Source: CAIYTF01 sp963664845 (GTDB lineage: Bacteria > Bacteroidota > Ignavibacteria > Ignavibacteriales > Ignavibacteriaceae). Taken from it: 64,000 bases of DNA. The stretch spans positions 4,526,001 through 4,590,000 of the forward strand of contig OY761615.1 of assembly GCA_963664845.1 (NCBI GenBank), given 5' to 3'. The position numbers and the translations under genes are program-made. Positions 25,782 through 34,759 of the stretch are shown one piece after another (the first letter of the stretch is position 1; the number at the start of each line of letters is the position of its first letter). The notes beneath the pieces were generated by a model. The model did no database searches. It was not told where the DNA came from and was given only the letters and a program-made list of their open reading frames with translations.

Positions 25782-26801
25782 ATGATTGATCTTCGCAGTG
25801 ACACGGTAACCAGGCCATCCCAGGGGATGCGAAAAGCGATGTATGACGCTGAAGTAGGGGATGATGTATTTTCCGAAGATCCTACCGTCAACGAATTGCA
25901 GCAGTATTGTTGTGATCTGTTCAAAAAAGAAGCAGCCCTTTTTGTAAGCAGCGGAGTGATGGGAAACCAGCTCTCATTGCGTACCATAACAGAACAGGGT
26001 GATGAGATCATCTGTGAAAAGAGCTCCCACATTTTTAATTATGAATCAGGTTCAGCAGCAGCACTGAGCGGTGCGCAACTCTATCCGGTGGATGGTAAAA
26101 GAGGCGTGATGGCTCCCGCGGATGTTGAAGCTGCAATTAGACCCGTTTCGGCATACTATATGCCTAAAACAAAAGTTATTGCAGTTGAGAATACGCATAA
26201 TCGTGCCAGTGGAGCAATTCTACCTCTGCAAAGCATTGCGGCATTGAGGGCCGTGGCAGATAAGCACCATTTATTATTTCATATTGACGGTGCGAGAATC
26301 TGGAACGCAAGCATCGCATCGGGAGTTTCTCTGGATACCTATGCATCTTATGCGGACACCATGTCTGTATGCTTCTCCAAAGGCCTGGGTGCCCCGGTTG
26401 GGTCACTTGTTTTGGGAAACAAAGAGACTATTAATAAAGCCTTTAGGATTCGCAAATCCTGGGGTGGGGGAATGCGGCAAATTGGTGTTTTGGCGGCTGC
26501 AGCTCTCTACGCAATAAAGAATAATTTTCAAAAGTTGGACGAAGACCACAAGAAGGCGCAAATGATTGCGCAATTTCTGGCAAAGCATCCTGATATTGAG
26601 CTTGACTCAGCCTCCATTGACACGAACATAGTTATCTTCACTCCAAAGAAGATAACTGTGGAGGACCTCATATCACGGTGTCAGGAAAAGGGATTATTGC
26701 TTTCTGTTGGCACAGCAACTGCCGTAAGAGCAATCACACATCTTGATGTCTCTTTCGAACAGACGGAGAAAGCACTACAGATACTTGAACAAGTTCTATA
26801 A
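25782..26801 (+). CDS. ltaE: low-specificity L-threonine aldolase
   Basis: 339 residues, the normal family length. It splits L-threonine or L-allo-threonine to glycine and acetaldehyde with pyridoxal phosphate. The N-terminus IDLRSDTVTRP is the family signature; HIDGAR (167-172) binds the cofactor ring and K200 (CFSKGLGAPVGS) forms the Schiff base. It follows the kinase gene by 18 bases and is followed by a thioesterase gene 12 bases on, so it may be co-transcribed with both, though no functional link with the kinase is apparent. Confidence 0.93.
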   Translation: MIDLRSDTVTRPSQGMRKAMYDAEVGDDVFSEDPTVNELQQYCCDLFKKEAALFVSSGVMGNQLSLRTITEQGDEIICEKSSHIFNYESGSAAALSGAQLYPVDGKRGVMAPADVEAAIRPVSAYYMPKTKVIAVENTHNRASGAILPLQSIAALRAVADKHHLLFHIDGARIWNASIASGVSLDTYASYADTMSVCFSKGLGAPVGSLVLGNKETINKAFRIRKSWGGGMRQIGVLAAAALYAIKNNFQKLDEDHKKAQMIAQFLAKHPDIELDSASIDTNIVIFTPKKITVEDLISRCQEKGLLLSVGTATAVRAITHLDVSFEQTEKALQILEQVL

Positions 26802-26813
26802 TAAGGTTAGCAA

Positions 26814-27278
26814 TTGTCCAAAGAATTACCCGTCATTGACTTATCACTTTTCAGGCACAAAATAACTCTGCATGTCCGCTTCAACGAAGTGGATATGCTC
26901 GGGGTTTGCAATAATGCAGTCTATCTGAGCTTTTTTGAAGAGGGGAAAATTCAATATCTGAAAGAAGCAAAAATGTTTCCACTGGAAGGTTTGTTCACTG
27001 ATGGTTCTGAATATTTTATTGTTCGCAATGAAGTGAATTACCGTGGATTTGCGCATTATGACGATGAGCTTGATATTTATACGAGGATAACTGCAATCGG
27101 ACGATCCTCGTATGGGTTTGCACATGTTGTTGTGCAAGCCGCAAGCAGTGAAATTATTGCTGATGGTCGCGGAGTGATGGTTCATGTTGATCCGCTTACC
27201 CGAAAACCCGCACCAATTGCGGAATCATTCAAAGCTGCTGTGAGAGCATTTGAAAAAACTCCCCCTGAAACTGCATAG
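26814..27278 (+). CDS. 4HBT-type acyl-CoA thioesterase
   Basis: 154 residues from TTG 26814 with AAGG seven bases upstream; no ATG gives a full hot-dog domain. The pattern VRFNEVDMLGVCNNAVYLSFFEEGK matches the YbgC/FadM-type 4-hydroxybenzoyl-CoA thioesterase signature, where the Asp in NEVDMLG is catalytic (the usual H of GH.NN is replaced by C in GVCNN). It would hydrolyse acyl-CoA thioesters in the cytosol. Substrate unknown. Confidence 0.8.
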   Translation: MSKELPVIDLSLFRHKITLHVRFNEVDMLGVCNNAVYLSFFEEGKIQYLKEAKMFPLEGLFTDGSEYFIVRNEVNYRGFAHYDDELDIYTRITAIGRSSYGFAHVVVQAASSEIIADGRGVMVHVDPLTRKPAPIAESFKAAVRAFEKTPPETA

Positions 27279-27389
27279 TGATTGTATATAACACGCAGGA
27301 GCTGAACATTTTCAGCCCCGACTAAAAACCTGCCCGCTATCGTTAGAATTTCTGCAACAGATAAGCATCATTCCCAATACAACATCCGG

Positions 27390-28115
27390 TCATTTCTTCT
27401 TTTTATCATCAAACAATTTATCATCCAGCCCAATGTTCACTTTATAATTGGTGAACTGCATTTCAACTGAGCCTTTGGTGAGCTTTTGTTTGTTCTTTTT
27501 GTGCATATCATCTTCATCGGAGTTTCCATCCATGTTTCTTGAGATGCTCATATTCCCAACATCAAAACTGAAGACGATGGATGAAGGGAGCGGATATTTT
27601 TTTATTAATGAAGGGTCATACTCCATGTTAAGTACCATTGATCCGCCGATTTTCGTGATAACATCCAGCTTTCTGAAAACCAGCACTGATTTATCCACCC
27701 ATGCAGTGGTGAGAATTATGTCGCCTTTCTCGCCAGCCGGGATGATCTTAATAACGTAACAGTTGTTGTTTCCAAGCTTTTCTTCCCGTTCAATGTAGCT
27801 TGTGTATTCATTTTTCAGCAAGACCAGCGGTGAAAAGAACTGGAATTTTTTTGGTACAAGGGAGAAATGATCTGATTTTAATTTGATTTTGTCAGGCTGC
27901 TTGTAATACAAAATGGATGTTGATTCCGGGATTTTTAGGAATTCAACATTTGTCTTGATCCTGATATCGGCCTGATAATCCTGTATTTTCAGAGTATTCT
28001 GTTTCATTTTTTCAAGAATACCGTTCGCGGAATTTCCCTGAGCGAACACAGGTGATGCGAGCAGAAGCAAAACTGCTGCGCAAAGAACAAACCAGAGTGC
28101 CAAAAACCTTTTCAT
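27390..28115 (-). CDS. LolA-like exported lipid-binding protein
   Basis: 241 residues. Signal peptide MKRFLALWFVLCAAVLLLLASPVFA. The rest follows the open-barrel layout of LolA/LolB and outer-membrane lipoprotein-sorting proteins (ILEKMKQNTLKIQDYQADIRIKT, YYKQPDKIKLKS). It starts inside the stop codon of the ABC permease (ATGA overlap), so it is the last gene of a three-gene exporter operon. It probably carries a lipid or lipoprotein moved by that ABC exporter; the cargo is unknown. Confidence 0.75.
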   Translation of the reverse strand: MKRFLALWFVLCAAVLLLLASPVFAQGNSANGILEKMKQNTLKIQDYQADIRIKTNVEFLKIPESTSILYYKQPDKIKLKSDHFSLVPKKFQFFSPLVLLKNEYTSYIEREEKLGNNNCYVIKIIPAGEKGDIILTTAWVDKSVLVFRKLDVITKIGGSMVLNMEYDPSLIKKYPLPSSIVFSFDVGNMSISRNMDGNSDEDDMHKKNKQKLTKGSVEMQFTNYKVNIGLDDKLFDDKKKK

Positions 28116-28948
28116 GACAGAATGTCTTTCTTATTAAAAATATAGAGAGTGATGCCGTAAAAGCCCAGCGTGTGTGCCAGAAGAATGGCAGCTGATTTAA
28201 ATGCCTGTGTGAGTTCTGCCGGTGATTCGAAAAACAAACGCCAATCCATCATATAATTGGTGAACAGGTAGGGTTTCAGTTCCCTGAAAAAGCCGAATTC
28301 GAGAGAGGACATAATGACGAATACAATGATAACCGCCATCGTGGACACGATGGGGCCGATTGCATTTTCCACCATGGACGAGAACAGAAAAGCAAGCGAT
28401 GCCACTGTTGTCATGCTTAATGCGGCAAATCCATAGGCCAAGGCAAAACGCCAGAGAACATCTTCGCGTGCAAAAATAGTGATTTCCTTCTTGATCACGA
28501 TAAGCTCTCCAGGCCCGAAAATAAGAAGTCCCAATCCCAGGCTGACCAATGCAAGCCAGGCTACCAGAAGAACTGCATAGATCAATCCGGCAATGAATTT
28601 CGCGGTGATAATTTTTGTCCGGGAAACAGGGCGGATAAGAAGCATCCTATAAGTCCCTGCTGATGCTTCACCTGCAAGCAGATCTCCTGTTACAAGGGCT
28701 ATCAGGAAAGGGATATGGATGAGAAGGCTGCCCAAAATAATGTGCGCTATCAAATAACCATTAAGCAGGTTGCCCTCGAAAATGAACATTCCCCGCAGCC
28801 CCTGAGTCAGGAACTCAAGAAAATGTTCGCCTTCTACATACAGAGATATCTGAATGACCGGCACCAGAATGCCAATGGCCAGGAAGCCAATATAGGTACG
28901 CCATTTTTTGAAAATTTTATACAGTTCAGTAGAGATCAAGGTAAGCAT
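28112..28948 (-). CDS. ABC-2 type exporter permease
   Basis: 278 residues with six hydrophobic segments (first IGFLAIGILVPVIQISLYV; others near 65-90, 110-150, 170-190, 200-220, 250-270). The stretch GEASAGTYRMLLIRPVSRTKI is the typical cytoplasmic coupling loop of ABC-2 permeases. AAGGAGGG lies eight bases before its ATG, within the end of the ATPase gene. Partner of the ATPase upstream and of the LolA-like protein downstream. Confidence 0.85.
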   Translation of the reverse strand: MLTLISTELYKIFKKWRTYIGFLAIGILVPVIQISLYVEGEHFLEFLTQGLRGMFIFEGNLLNGYLIAHIILGSLLIHIPFLIALVTGDLLAGEASAGTYRMLLIRPVSRTKIITAKFIAGLIYAVLLVAWLALVSLGLGLLIFGPGELIVIKKEITIFAREDVLWRFALAYGFAALSMTTVASLAFLFSSMVENAIGPIVSTMAVIIVFVIMSSLEFGFFRELKPYLFTNYMMDWRLFFESPAELTQAFKSAAILLAHTLGFYGITLYIFNKKDILS

Positions 28949-28951
28949 TCC

Positions 28952-29872
28952 TCAGCCCTCCTTCTCGGTAAGTTTCAGGAAATACTCTTCGAGAGAGCGT
29001 GAAGGTACCATTGCACGGATCTCCGAGCCGTGTTCAAAGAGCAGTTTGGCGAGCAGTGGGATCTGCTGTTTATCCATATAAACAATAAGTCTGGATTCGG
29101 AGGCGCTGTCGACGCGGACGTTTAGGGTTGCTTCGTTTATCGTTTTAACAGCTTTATCCACGTCGTCCAGTTCTAAAGTTACCTGCATTTGAGAAGCATT
29201 CAGGAGATCGGAAACATAACCTTCAGTGACTGTTTTCCCTTTATTGATGATTGCCATCCGGTTCGCCACAATTTCCACCTCGTAGAGGATGTGGGAAGAG
29301 AGGAAAATGGTTTTTCCCTTTTCTTTACGCAGGTAAAGGATAAGGTCTCGTATTTCCTTCATTCCCTGTGGATCGAGTCCGGTGGTGGGTTCATCCAGTA
29401 TTATGAGATCAGGATTGTGCAGAAGGGCCTGTGCAAGCCCAAGGCGCTGTTTCATTCCATGTGAGAATGTCTTTACCTTGCTTTTAAATCTTTTCTCAAG
29501 ACCAACCACTTCCAGAATCTCCATGATCTTGGCATTGGTGACTTCGATGCCATACAATTTACCCAGTATTTCCAGATTCTTAAAGGCTGAAAGGTAGCCG
29601 TAAAAATCAGGTTTTTCCACAATTGCACCTATACGGCGCGTTATCTCGTTGCGGTCAGTACGTATGTCTTTGCCAAAAATCTTTATATCGCCTGCGCTGG
29701 GAGTTATAAGTGAGAGCAACATGCGAATTGTGGTGCTTTTTCCTGCGCCGTTTGGGCCCAGGAAGCCAAATACATCGCCTTTATACACGTTGAGATTCAG
29801 GCCATCCACCGCGGTGAGTGACTTGAATTTCTTCGAAAGAGCGGTTATTTCGATGATAGTTTCGTTATCCAA
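28952..29872 (-). CDS. ABC transporter ATPase (ABC-2 type)
   Basis: 306 residues from TTG 29872 with AAAGGAAG close upstream. Walker A is GPNGAGKST (about 38-46), the signature is FSHGMKQRLGLAQ, Walker B is LIILDEPTTGLDPQG, and the H-loop is SSHILYEVE. The C-terminal 90 residues are the regulatory extension usual in CcmA/NatA-type ATPases. First gene of the exporter operon on the minus strand. It faces the TetR gene across 610 bases. Confidence 0.9.
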   Translation of the reverse strand: MDNETIIEITALSKKFKSLTAVDGLNLNVYKGDVFGFLGPNGAGKSTTIRMLLSLITPSAGDIKIFGKDIRTDRNEITRRIGAIVEKPDFYGYLSAFKNLEILGKLYGIEVTNAKIMEILEVVGLEKRFKSKVKTFSHGMKQRLGLAQALLHNPDLIILDEPTTGLDPQGMKEIRDLILYLRKEKGKTIFLSSHILYEVEIVANRMAIINKGKTVTEGYVSDLLNASQMQVTLELDDVDKAVKTINEATLNVRVDSASESRLIVYMDKQQIPLLAKLLFEHGSEIRAMVPSRSLEEYFLKLTEKEG

Positions 29873-30030
29873 AGTCTTCCTTTAATTAAATCTATCCTAA
29901 TGACAAAGTTAGAAAATTTCGGGGAATATTTTACTCGTTCTGTGATGAAAGGTTTAAGAGAACTGACTACAGGCTATATATAGCTATCGGTGGAAGCGGA
30001 GCCCAATATTATGATGCATGAAGGTTTGCG

Positions 30031-30050
30031 GGGTTCAAAATTTTGAACCC
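30031..30050. repeat. perfect 20-bp palindrome
   Basis: GGGTTCAAAATTTTGAACCC is fully self-complementary. It lies 160 bases upstream of the ABC ATPase start and 430 before the TetR gene. It shares TTCAAA/TTTGAA with the TetR operator at 30446-30465, but the two are not the same sequence. Could be an operator or a hairpin. Confidence 0.5.
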
Positions 30051-30150
30051 ATACGAGCCAAATCGCATATGCAAATGTTTAAATGGTCAGGAGACTGCAG
30101 TTCTGGAGCACGCCCTATCCCGTAAAAACGTTGCACAAGTTTTACTGAAG

Positions 30151-30185
30151 TTTTTGGTTTATACTAAAAATATATTAACCAAAAA
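30151..30185. repeat. inverted repeat TTTTTGGTT/AACCAAAAA
   Basis: Arms 30151-30159 and 30177-30185 with a 17-base AT-rich spacer, in the otherwise gene-free stretch 29873-30483. Confidence 0.45.
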
Positions 30186-30310
30186 TATTGTAATCAATTG
30201 TTATTTAAAGAAATAAGACGTGTTCCGAAGGTGTGCACAACATTATACACAGTTTTCCAAATTTGTGGAAAGTAGATTTGTGCCATGCTCCCGAAATTAG
30301 CAATATTCCC

Positions 30311-30335
30311 GGAGCACGATGGAATATCGTGCTCC
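30311..30335. repeat. small perfect hairpin
   Basis: GGAGCACGAT (30311-30320) and ATCGTGCTCC (30326-30335) with a 5-nt loop. ATGCTCCC motifs lie on both sides. No U-run; REP-like. Confidence 0.6.
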
Positions 30336-30445
30336 GTATGGAGATGCTCCCAACACTCAAATGGCATTGCAGGAATAAAAAAACCATGGCATCGATAATT
30401 TAGGCGGGAGTTAGTCGTTAGGAAATTACCTGGATAAAGTTTAAA

Positions 30446-30465
30446 TTTGAACTAATTAGTTCAAA
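30446..30465. promoter_or_regulatory. perfect 20-bp palindromic operator before the TetR gene
   Basis: TTTGAACTAATTAGTTCAAA is exactly self-complementary and ends 18 bases before ATG 30484. Its first TTTG and the TAGATTTG at 30469-30476 have the spacing (19 bases) of the Bacteroidota TTTG/TAnnTTTG promoter, so the palindrome would cover the -33 element. An autoregulatory TetR operator is the natural reading. Confidence 0.65.
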
Positions 30466-30483
30466 ACATAGATTTGATAGTAT

Positions 30484-31092
30484 ATGATTTCGAAAAAAAC
30501 AAAAATACACGAGTTCAGGAAGAAACTGATTATTAAAGCTGCCCGTGAAGTATTTGCCAAAACAGGGTTTACCGGGGCTACTATTGAGGAGATTTCTGCG
30601 CATGCAGAAGTAGCCCGGGCCACGCTCTATAAGTTTTTCACGACCAAAGAAGAGTTATATCTTGCAGTTGTGGAGGATGCCTTTGATGAGATAGCAAAGC
30701 TTACCCGGGACACAATGCTGGCTACTATTTCAACAAGGGATAAATTCGAGTTGTTCGTTACCCGACTGTTGAACCATTTTAGCGAAAATGCCGGTTTCTT
30801 TGGATTGCTAATGCAGCAATTCGGTGCAATAAAGCTTGACGAACAGAGTAAGCTAAAGCTTCATGAGCGGCACAGGGAATTGGATCTGCTGCTGACGCAG
30901 GAACTTGATCGGGGTATTCAGGATGGAAGCATCAAACCGGTAGATTCTGTAAAGGCAGTTCAGGTTTTTAATCACATGGTCTATGGATATCAGATGGCTA
31001 ATCTGATGAGTAAAGCCAGCTCCAGCTCAAGAGTTGATGAGGTGAATCTGCTCATGGAAATATTTTTCAATGGAATCAGTCTGAAGGAATAG
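30484..31092 (+). CDS. TetR-family repressor
   Basis: 202 residues. The N-terminal HTH (about 10-58: IIKAAREVFAKTGFTGATIEEI..AEVARATLYKFFTTKEELY) is the family signature; the helical rest would bind the ligand. A perfect 20-bp palindrome lies directly upstream. The next gene, an HlyD-type adaptor, begins one base after the stop, so this repressor very probably controls the MacB-like exporter operon that it opens and responds to one of its substrates. Confidence 0.9.
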   Translation: MISKKTKIHEFRKKLIIKAAREVFAKTGFTGATIEEISAHAEVARATLYKFFTTKEELYLAVVEDAFDEIAKLTRDTMLATISTRDKFELFVTRLLNHFSENAGFFGLLMQQFGAIKLDEQSKLKLHERHRELDLLLTQELDRGIQDGSIKPVDSVKAVQVFNHMVYGYQMANLMSKASSSSRVDEVNLLMEIFFNGISLKE

Positions 31093-31093
31093 T

Positions 31094-32149
31094 ATGAAGA
31101 AGAAATACATGGTGTTGGGCGGTATCTTCATTTTACTGATCGTTTATGCCGTTTACCGTTCATTCTTTGTTTTTGAGACCGTGAATACCGTTGCGGTGAA
31201 TAAAGGCAAGTTGGTCACCCTGATATACGCTACAGGCACGGTGACAGCAGATTCTCTGGCGACACTCCGTTCCGAGATTGCAGGAACGGTGATTTTTACC
31301 AATGGAACAGAGGGAACGTTTCACAGGAAAAATTCAGTGATCCTCAGAACAGATGCTGCTGATCTTGCATTAAGGATAAAGCAGTCAGAGACTGATATTG
31401 CCACTGCTGAAGTTGAATTGCAGGATAAAAAAATTAATTATAAGCGTTTGCTTAGCCTGTACAAAGGGAGTTCTGTTGCAAAAAAAGATCTGGATGCAGC
31501 AAAACGTGATTATGACCTTGGAATTATTGCGGTTGACCGGAGCCGGATAATGCTGGCAAAGGAAAAAGAGGCACTTTCGAAATCGGAAATGAAAACGCCG
31601 TTTGATTGCGTGGTCATCAGTTCAAAGGTAACTATCGGCGATAATATCGCATCAAATACCGAATGTTTCAGGGTTATTGCTCCTTCTTCACTGTTGGTTG
31701 AGGCCGAGGTGGATGAACAGGATCTGGGGAAAGTATTTACCGGTCAGCAATGCCTGGTTGCCTTCGATGCTTTCAGAGACCAGAAATTTGATGGGAAAGT
31801 CTATCGTATTGTGCCGGAAACCGACAGGACCACAAAAACTTCGAAAGTTTTTGTGAAACTTGACAGGATACCAGATAATCTGAACACAGGTATGACGGCA
31901 ACAATAAACATTGTTGCCGGGGTTAATGAGAATGTTCTTGTTATCCCCAAAACAGCAGTTGTGATGAAGAATGGCAGGAACAGCGTGTTTGTGGTTGAAA
32001 ACAGCAAACTGCGGGAGACGGAGGTTAGTCTTGGCGTAAGTGAAGGGAAATATAGCGAAGTCTCCTCGGGCTTGCCGGAAGGTTCGGTGATAGTGGCGGA
32101 ACCCAAGACAGAATATGTGACCGGGAAAAAGGTCCGGATAAAACAATGA
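31094..32149 (+). CDS. HlyD/MacA-type membrane fusion protein
   Basis: 351 residues: an N-terminal membrane anchor (about 5-25), barrel-sandwich and short coiled-coil hairpin (about 65-165), and beta-barrel plus membrane-proximal domains to the C-terminus. It joins inner-membrane ABC permeases of the MacB type with the outer membrane in tripartite export. It follows the TetR gene by one base and precedes two FtsX-like permeases and a LolD-like ATPase. No TolC gene is in this operon; the one at 46785 belongs to an RND set. Confidence 0.85.
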   Translation: MKKKYMVLGGIFILLIVYAVYRSFFVFETVNTVAVNKGKLVTLIYATGTVTADSLATLRSEIAGTVIFTNGTEGTFHRKNSVILRTDAADLALRIKQSETDIATAEVELQDKKINYKRLLSLYKGSSVAKKDLDAAKRDYDLGIIAVDRSRIMLAKEKEALSKSEMKTPFDCVVISSKVTIGDNIASNTECFRVIAPSSLLVEAEVDEQDLGKVFTGQQCLVAFDAFRDQKFDGKVYRIVPETDRTTKTSKVFVKLDRIPDNLNTGMTATINIVAGVNENVLVIPKTAVVMKNGRNSVFVVENSKLRETEVSLGVSEGKYSEVSSGLPEGSVIVAEPKTEYVTGKKVRIKQ

Positions 32150-32230
32150 TGCTGCCCGGCGTGAGAATGCATGTGGGTGTGAATTTTCTTCGCCATTGCG
32201 AAAATTATACTGCAATCGGATGCACAAGCA

Positions 32231-33496
32231 ATGATTGAATGGTTGCGTTTCATTTTTTCAATTGCATCCCGTCATTTGCTGGGTAAGAAAAAGCAAACCC
32301 TGCTGGTTATAACCGGTGTAACCATCGGGTCGATGGTAATGATTGTTACCCTTGCTCTGGGTGAAGGTATCGTTCAGGATATCCAAGACAAAATTATTGA
32401 AATATCTCCTTATATCGTGGTGAAGGGGGAGAAGGAAATTGGAAAAGAACACCTGCTGTTCGACACGCTCAAACCGGCCACTTCGTATTCCATTCATTCA
32501 CGTATACGTCCCGATGAAAAAAAGGAAATTAAACCCTATATGGAAATTGTATCGATCATTGACAGTATTCCAATGGTTGATGGCGTGTCACCGTTTGTGC
32601 TAACCAAGGGAGTCATGCGCCTGCGAACGGTATCGAAACAGGGAATTATCAAGGGGATTGTTCCGGCACGTGAGAGCAGTATTGCCCACCTTGAAAAAAA
32701 CATTGTGACCGGCAGCCTGAACGAATTAAATTTCACCAAAGACGGCATTTTGCTGGGGAGTGGAATGGCAAAAAAACTGAAGGCAACCTATCATGATATT
32801 ATCAGTATAACAGGCGAAAGCGGCAAAATGCTGAGTGTTCGGGTGGTGGGAACTTTTGCCAGTGGTTTCAGTGCTGTTGACGACAACAATGCCTTTGTGA
32901 ATCTTAGTTTGGCGCAATTGCTTAATGGAATTTCGGAAAATGTGGTCACGGGGATAGGTGTACATACCCGCGAACTTGATGTGGTAAATTCCACTTCTGT
33001 GATGATTCGCAGGCTGACGGGGTACAAGACAGAAACCTGGGAAGAGACAAATGAAAACGTCATTACACTTTTTAAAAGGAATAACGGTATCACGCTGTTC
33101 CTGGTGCTGTTTGTTTTTATCGTATCGGGGTTTGGGATTGCCAATGTGCTTATCACCATTGTTTTGCAAAAGCAGCCCGATATTGCCATTATGAAATCAA
33201 TAGGGGTGTCAGGGAAATCCATACAAATGATCTTTCTGACAGAAGGTTTGCTGCTGGGAATAATTGGTGCAGCTGTGGGTGCGCTTGCCGGGTATCTGGT
33301 TGCCAACCTTATCGGAAGTCTGCCTGTGTCCTACGGTGAAAACGCTGTTGTGCGGAGTGATCATATCGCGATTGTACAGCGTTCGTATTTTTTCATACTC
33401 ACAACCGTTTTTTCTGTGCTCATAAGCGCAATATCAGCCTATGGTCCCGCGCGACGGGCTGCCCGGTTGAAACCGGTAGAAATTCTGAAAGCGTAG
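32231..33496 (+). CDS. MacB/LolC-like ABC permease (FtsX domain), first paralogue
   Basis: 421 residues with the MacB arrangement: an N-terminal helix (about 22-45), a large periplasmic domain (about 50-280) and three C-terminal helices forming the FtsX domain (about 290-410). IANVLITIVLQKQPDIAIMKSIGVSGKSIQMIFLTEG is the typical coupling segment and PARRAARLKPVEIL the usual end. It is a paralogue of the next gene (same order, PxRxAxxxxPV(E/D)IL ends). Two permeases plus one ATPase recall LolCDE, so lipoprotein or amphiphile export is possible. Confidence 0.85.
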   Translation: MIEWLRFIFSIASRHLLGKKKQTLLVITGVTIGSMVMIVTLALGEGIVQDIQDKIIEISPYIVVKGEKEIGKEHLLFDTLKPATSYSIHSRIRPDEKKEIKPYMEIVSIIDSIPMVDGVSPFVLTKGVMRLRTVSKQGIIKGIVPARESSIAHLEKNIVTGSLNELNFTKDGILLGSGMAKKLKATYHDIISITGESGKMLSVRVVGTFASGFSAVDDNNAFVNLSLAQLLNGISENVVTGIGVHTRELDVVNSTSVMIRRLTGYKTETWEETNENVITLFKRNNGITLFLVLFVFIVSGFGIANVLITIVLQKQPDIAIMKSIGVSGKSIQMIFLTEGLLLGIIGAAVGALAGYLVANLIGSLPVSYGENAVVRSDHIAIVQRSYFFILTTVFSVLISAISAYGPARRAARLKPVEILKA

Positions 33497-33499
33497 CAC

Positions 33500-34759
33500 A
33501 TGAACAGGCAGATAATAACAATTACCTTCCGGCAGTTAACAGCAAAAAAACGGCAGCTTGTTCTCACCATAGCGGGGATTAGTGTGGGGGTGATGGTGCT
33601 CATAATTTCCATCTCGCTGATGGATGGCATTCTGCAGAGTTTCATTCAAAAAATTGTTGACAACACTCCGCACATCATTGTTTCCAGTGAAAGGCTTCGG
33701 CCGGTAACACCGGATATCCTTGTGGATTCAACAAAGGGCAGTGCAATCAATTTCATTCAGCATACGTTCAGGACTGAAGAGGATGTTATAAAAAACTATT
33801 CCGGTGTTTCAGAAATAATAACCGACGATAAAAGGGTGGCATTCGTTTCACCGGTGGTTCTGCTTAATGAGATTGGAATGTTCGGAACATTGACTCAACC
33901 GCTCCAGATCCACGGGATTATTCCACCACTCGAAAATAAAATTGCGCGGTTCAGCGAAAATATGACAGAGGGAGATTTTGCAAACTTGGAGCGCACACCG
34001 GACGGCATTGCTTTTGGGGCTTCGATTGCGAAGGATATGGCAATACAGACGGGTGACCGGATCCAATTGACTTCTTCAACAGGACACCTGTTCAACGTGA
34101 GGGTAATAGGCATTTTTTCAACCGGATTAAATGAAGTGGACAATAACTGCTATGTGAACCTGAAACTGGCGCAGAGTATCGGCGGATTCAGGGAGGACGA
34201 AGTGTCGCAACTGTATATTCGGGTAAACGAGCTTGCAAAGGATGCTTCGATAGCCAGAACAATAGAGGCTAAAGCCAACTATAAGGCTGCCACCTGGGAA
34301 GAGAATGCCATGGGTTTCCTTTCATTGTTTAAGATGATAACCATGATAGTTTATTTCCTGACATTCTTTGTGATTCTGGTTGCCGGATTCAGCGTTGCCA
34401 ATGTGCTGATAACCAACGTTCTGGAAAAGGTGCGGGATATTGCAGTGCTGAAATCAATAGGCTATAAGCGCAGCGAAGTGACAACTGTATTTTTGTTGCA
34501 GGGATTATTCGTCGCGGTGATTGGAGCAATAATTGGATCGTTGTTGGGATATTGCATGATAGAATTGCTTGCATCAATTCCGGTGCAGGGGTCTAAAACG
34601 GGTGCTATCCGTTCTGACCGGTTGGCTATGGGGCGCAGTATCTGGTATTTCATTTCTGCTTCCGGATTTGCGGTGCTTATAAGTATGTTGGCATCGGTTG
34701 GGCCTGCAAGGAATGCCGCGAAAGTAAATCCGGTTGATATTTTACGTGGAGAAAGATAA
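33500..34759 (+). CDS. MacB/LolC-like ABC permease (FtsX domain), second paralogue
   Basis: 419 residues, same layout as the gene before: an N-terminal helix, a periplasmic domain and a C-terminal FtsX domain (VANVLITNVLEKVRDIAVLKSIGYKRSEV, end ARNAAKVNPVDILRGER). It starts 3 bases after its paralogue and its stop overlaps the ATPase start by one base. The two would form a heterodimeric permease. Confidence 0.85.
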   Translation: MNRQIITITFRQLTAKKRQLVLTIAGISVGVMVLIISISLMDGILQSFIQKIVDNTPHIIVSSERLRPVTPDILVDSTKGSAINFIQHTFRTEEDVIKNYSGVSEIITDDKRVAFVSPVVLLNEIGMFGTLTQPLQIHGIIPPLENKIARFSENMTEGDFANLERTPDGIAFGASIAKDMAIQTGDRIQLTSSTGHLFNVRVIGIFSTGLNEVDNNCYVNLKLAQSIGGFREDEVSQLYIRVNELAKDASIARTIEAKANYKAATWEENAMGFLSLFKMITMIVYFLTFFVILVAGFSVANVLITNVLEKVRDIAVLKSIGYKRSEVTTVFLLQGLFVAVIGAIIGSLLGYCMIELLASIPVQGSKTGAIRSDRLAMGRSIWYFISASGFAVLISMLASVGPARNAAKVNPVDILRGER

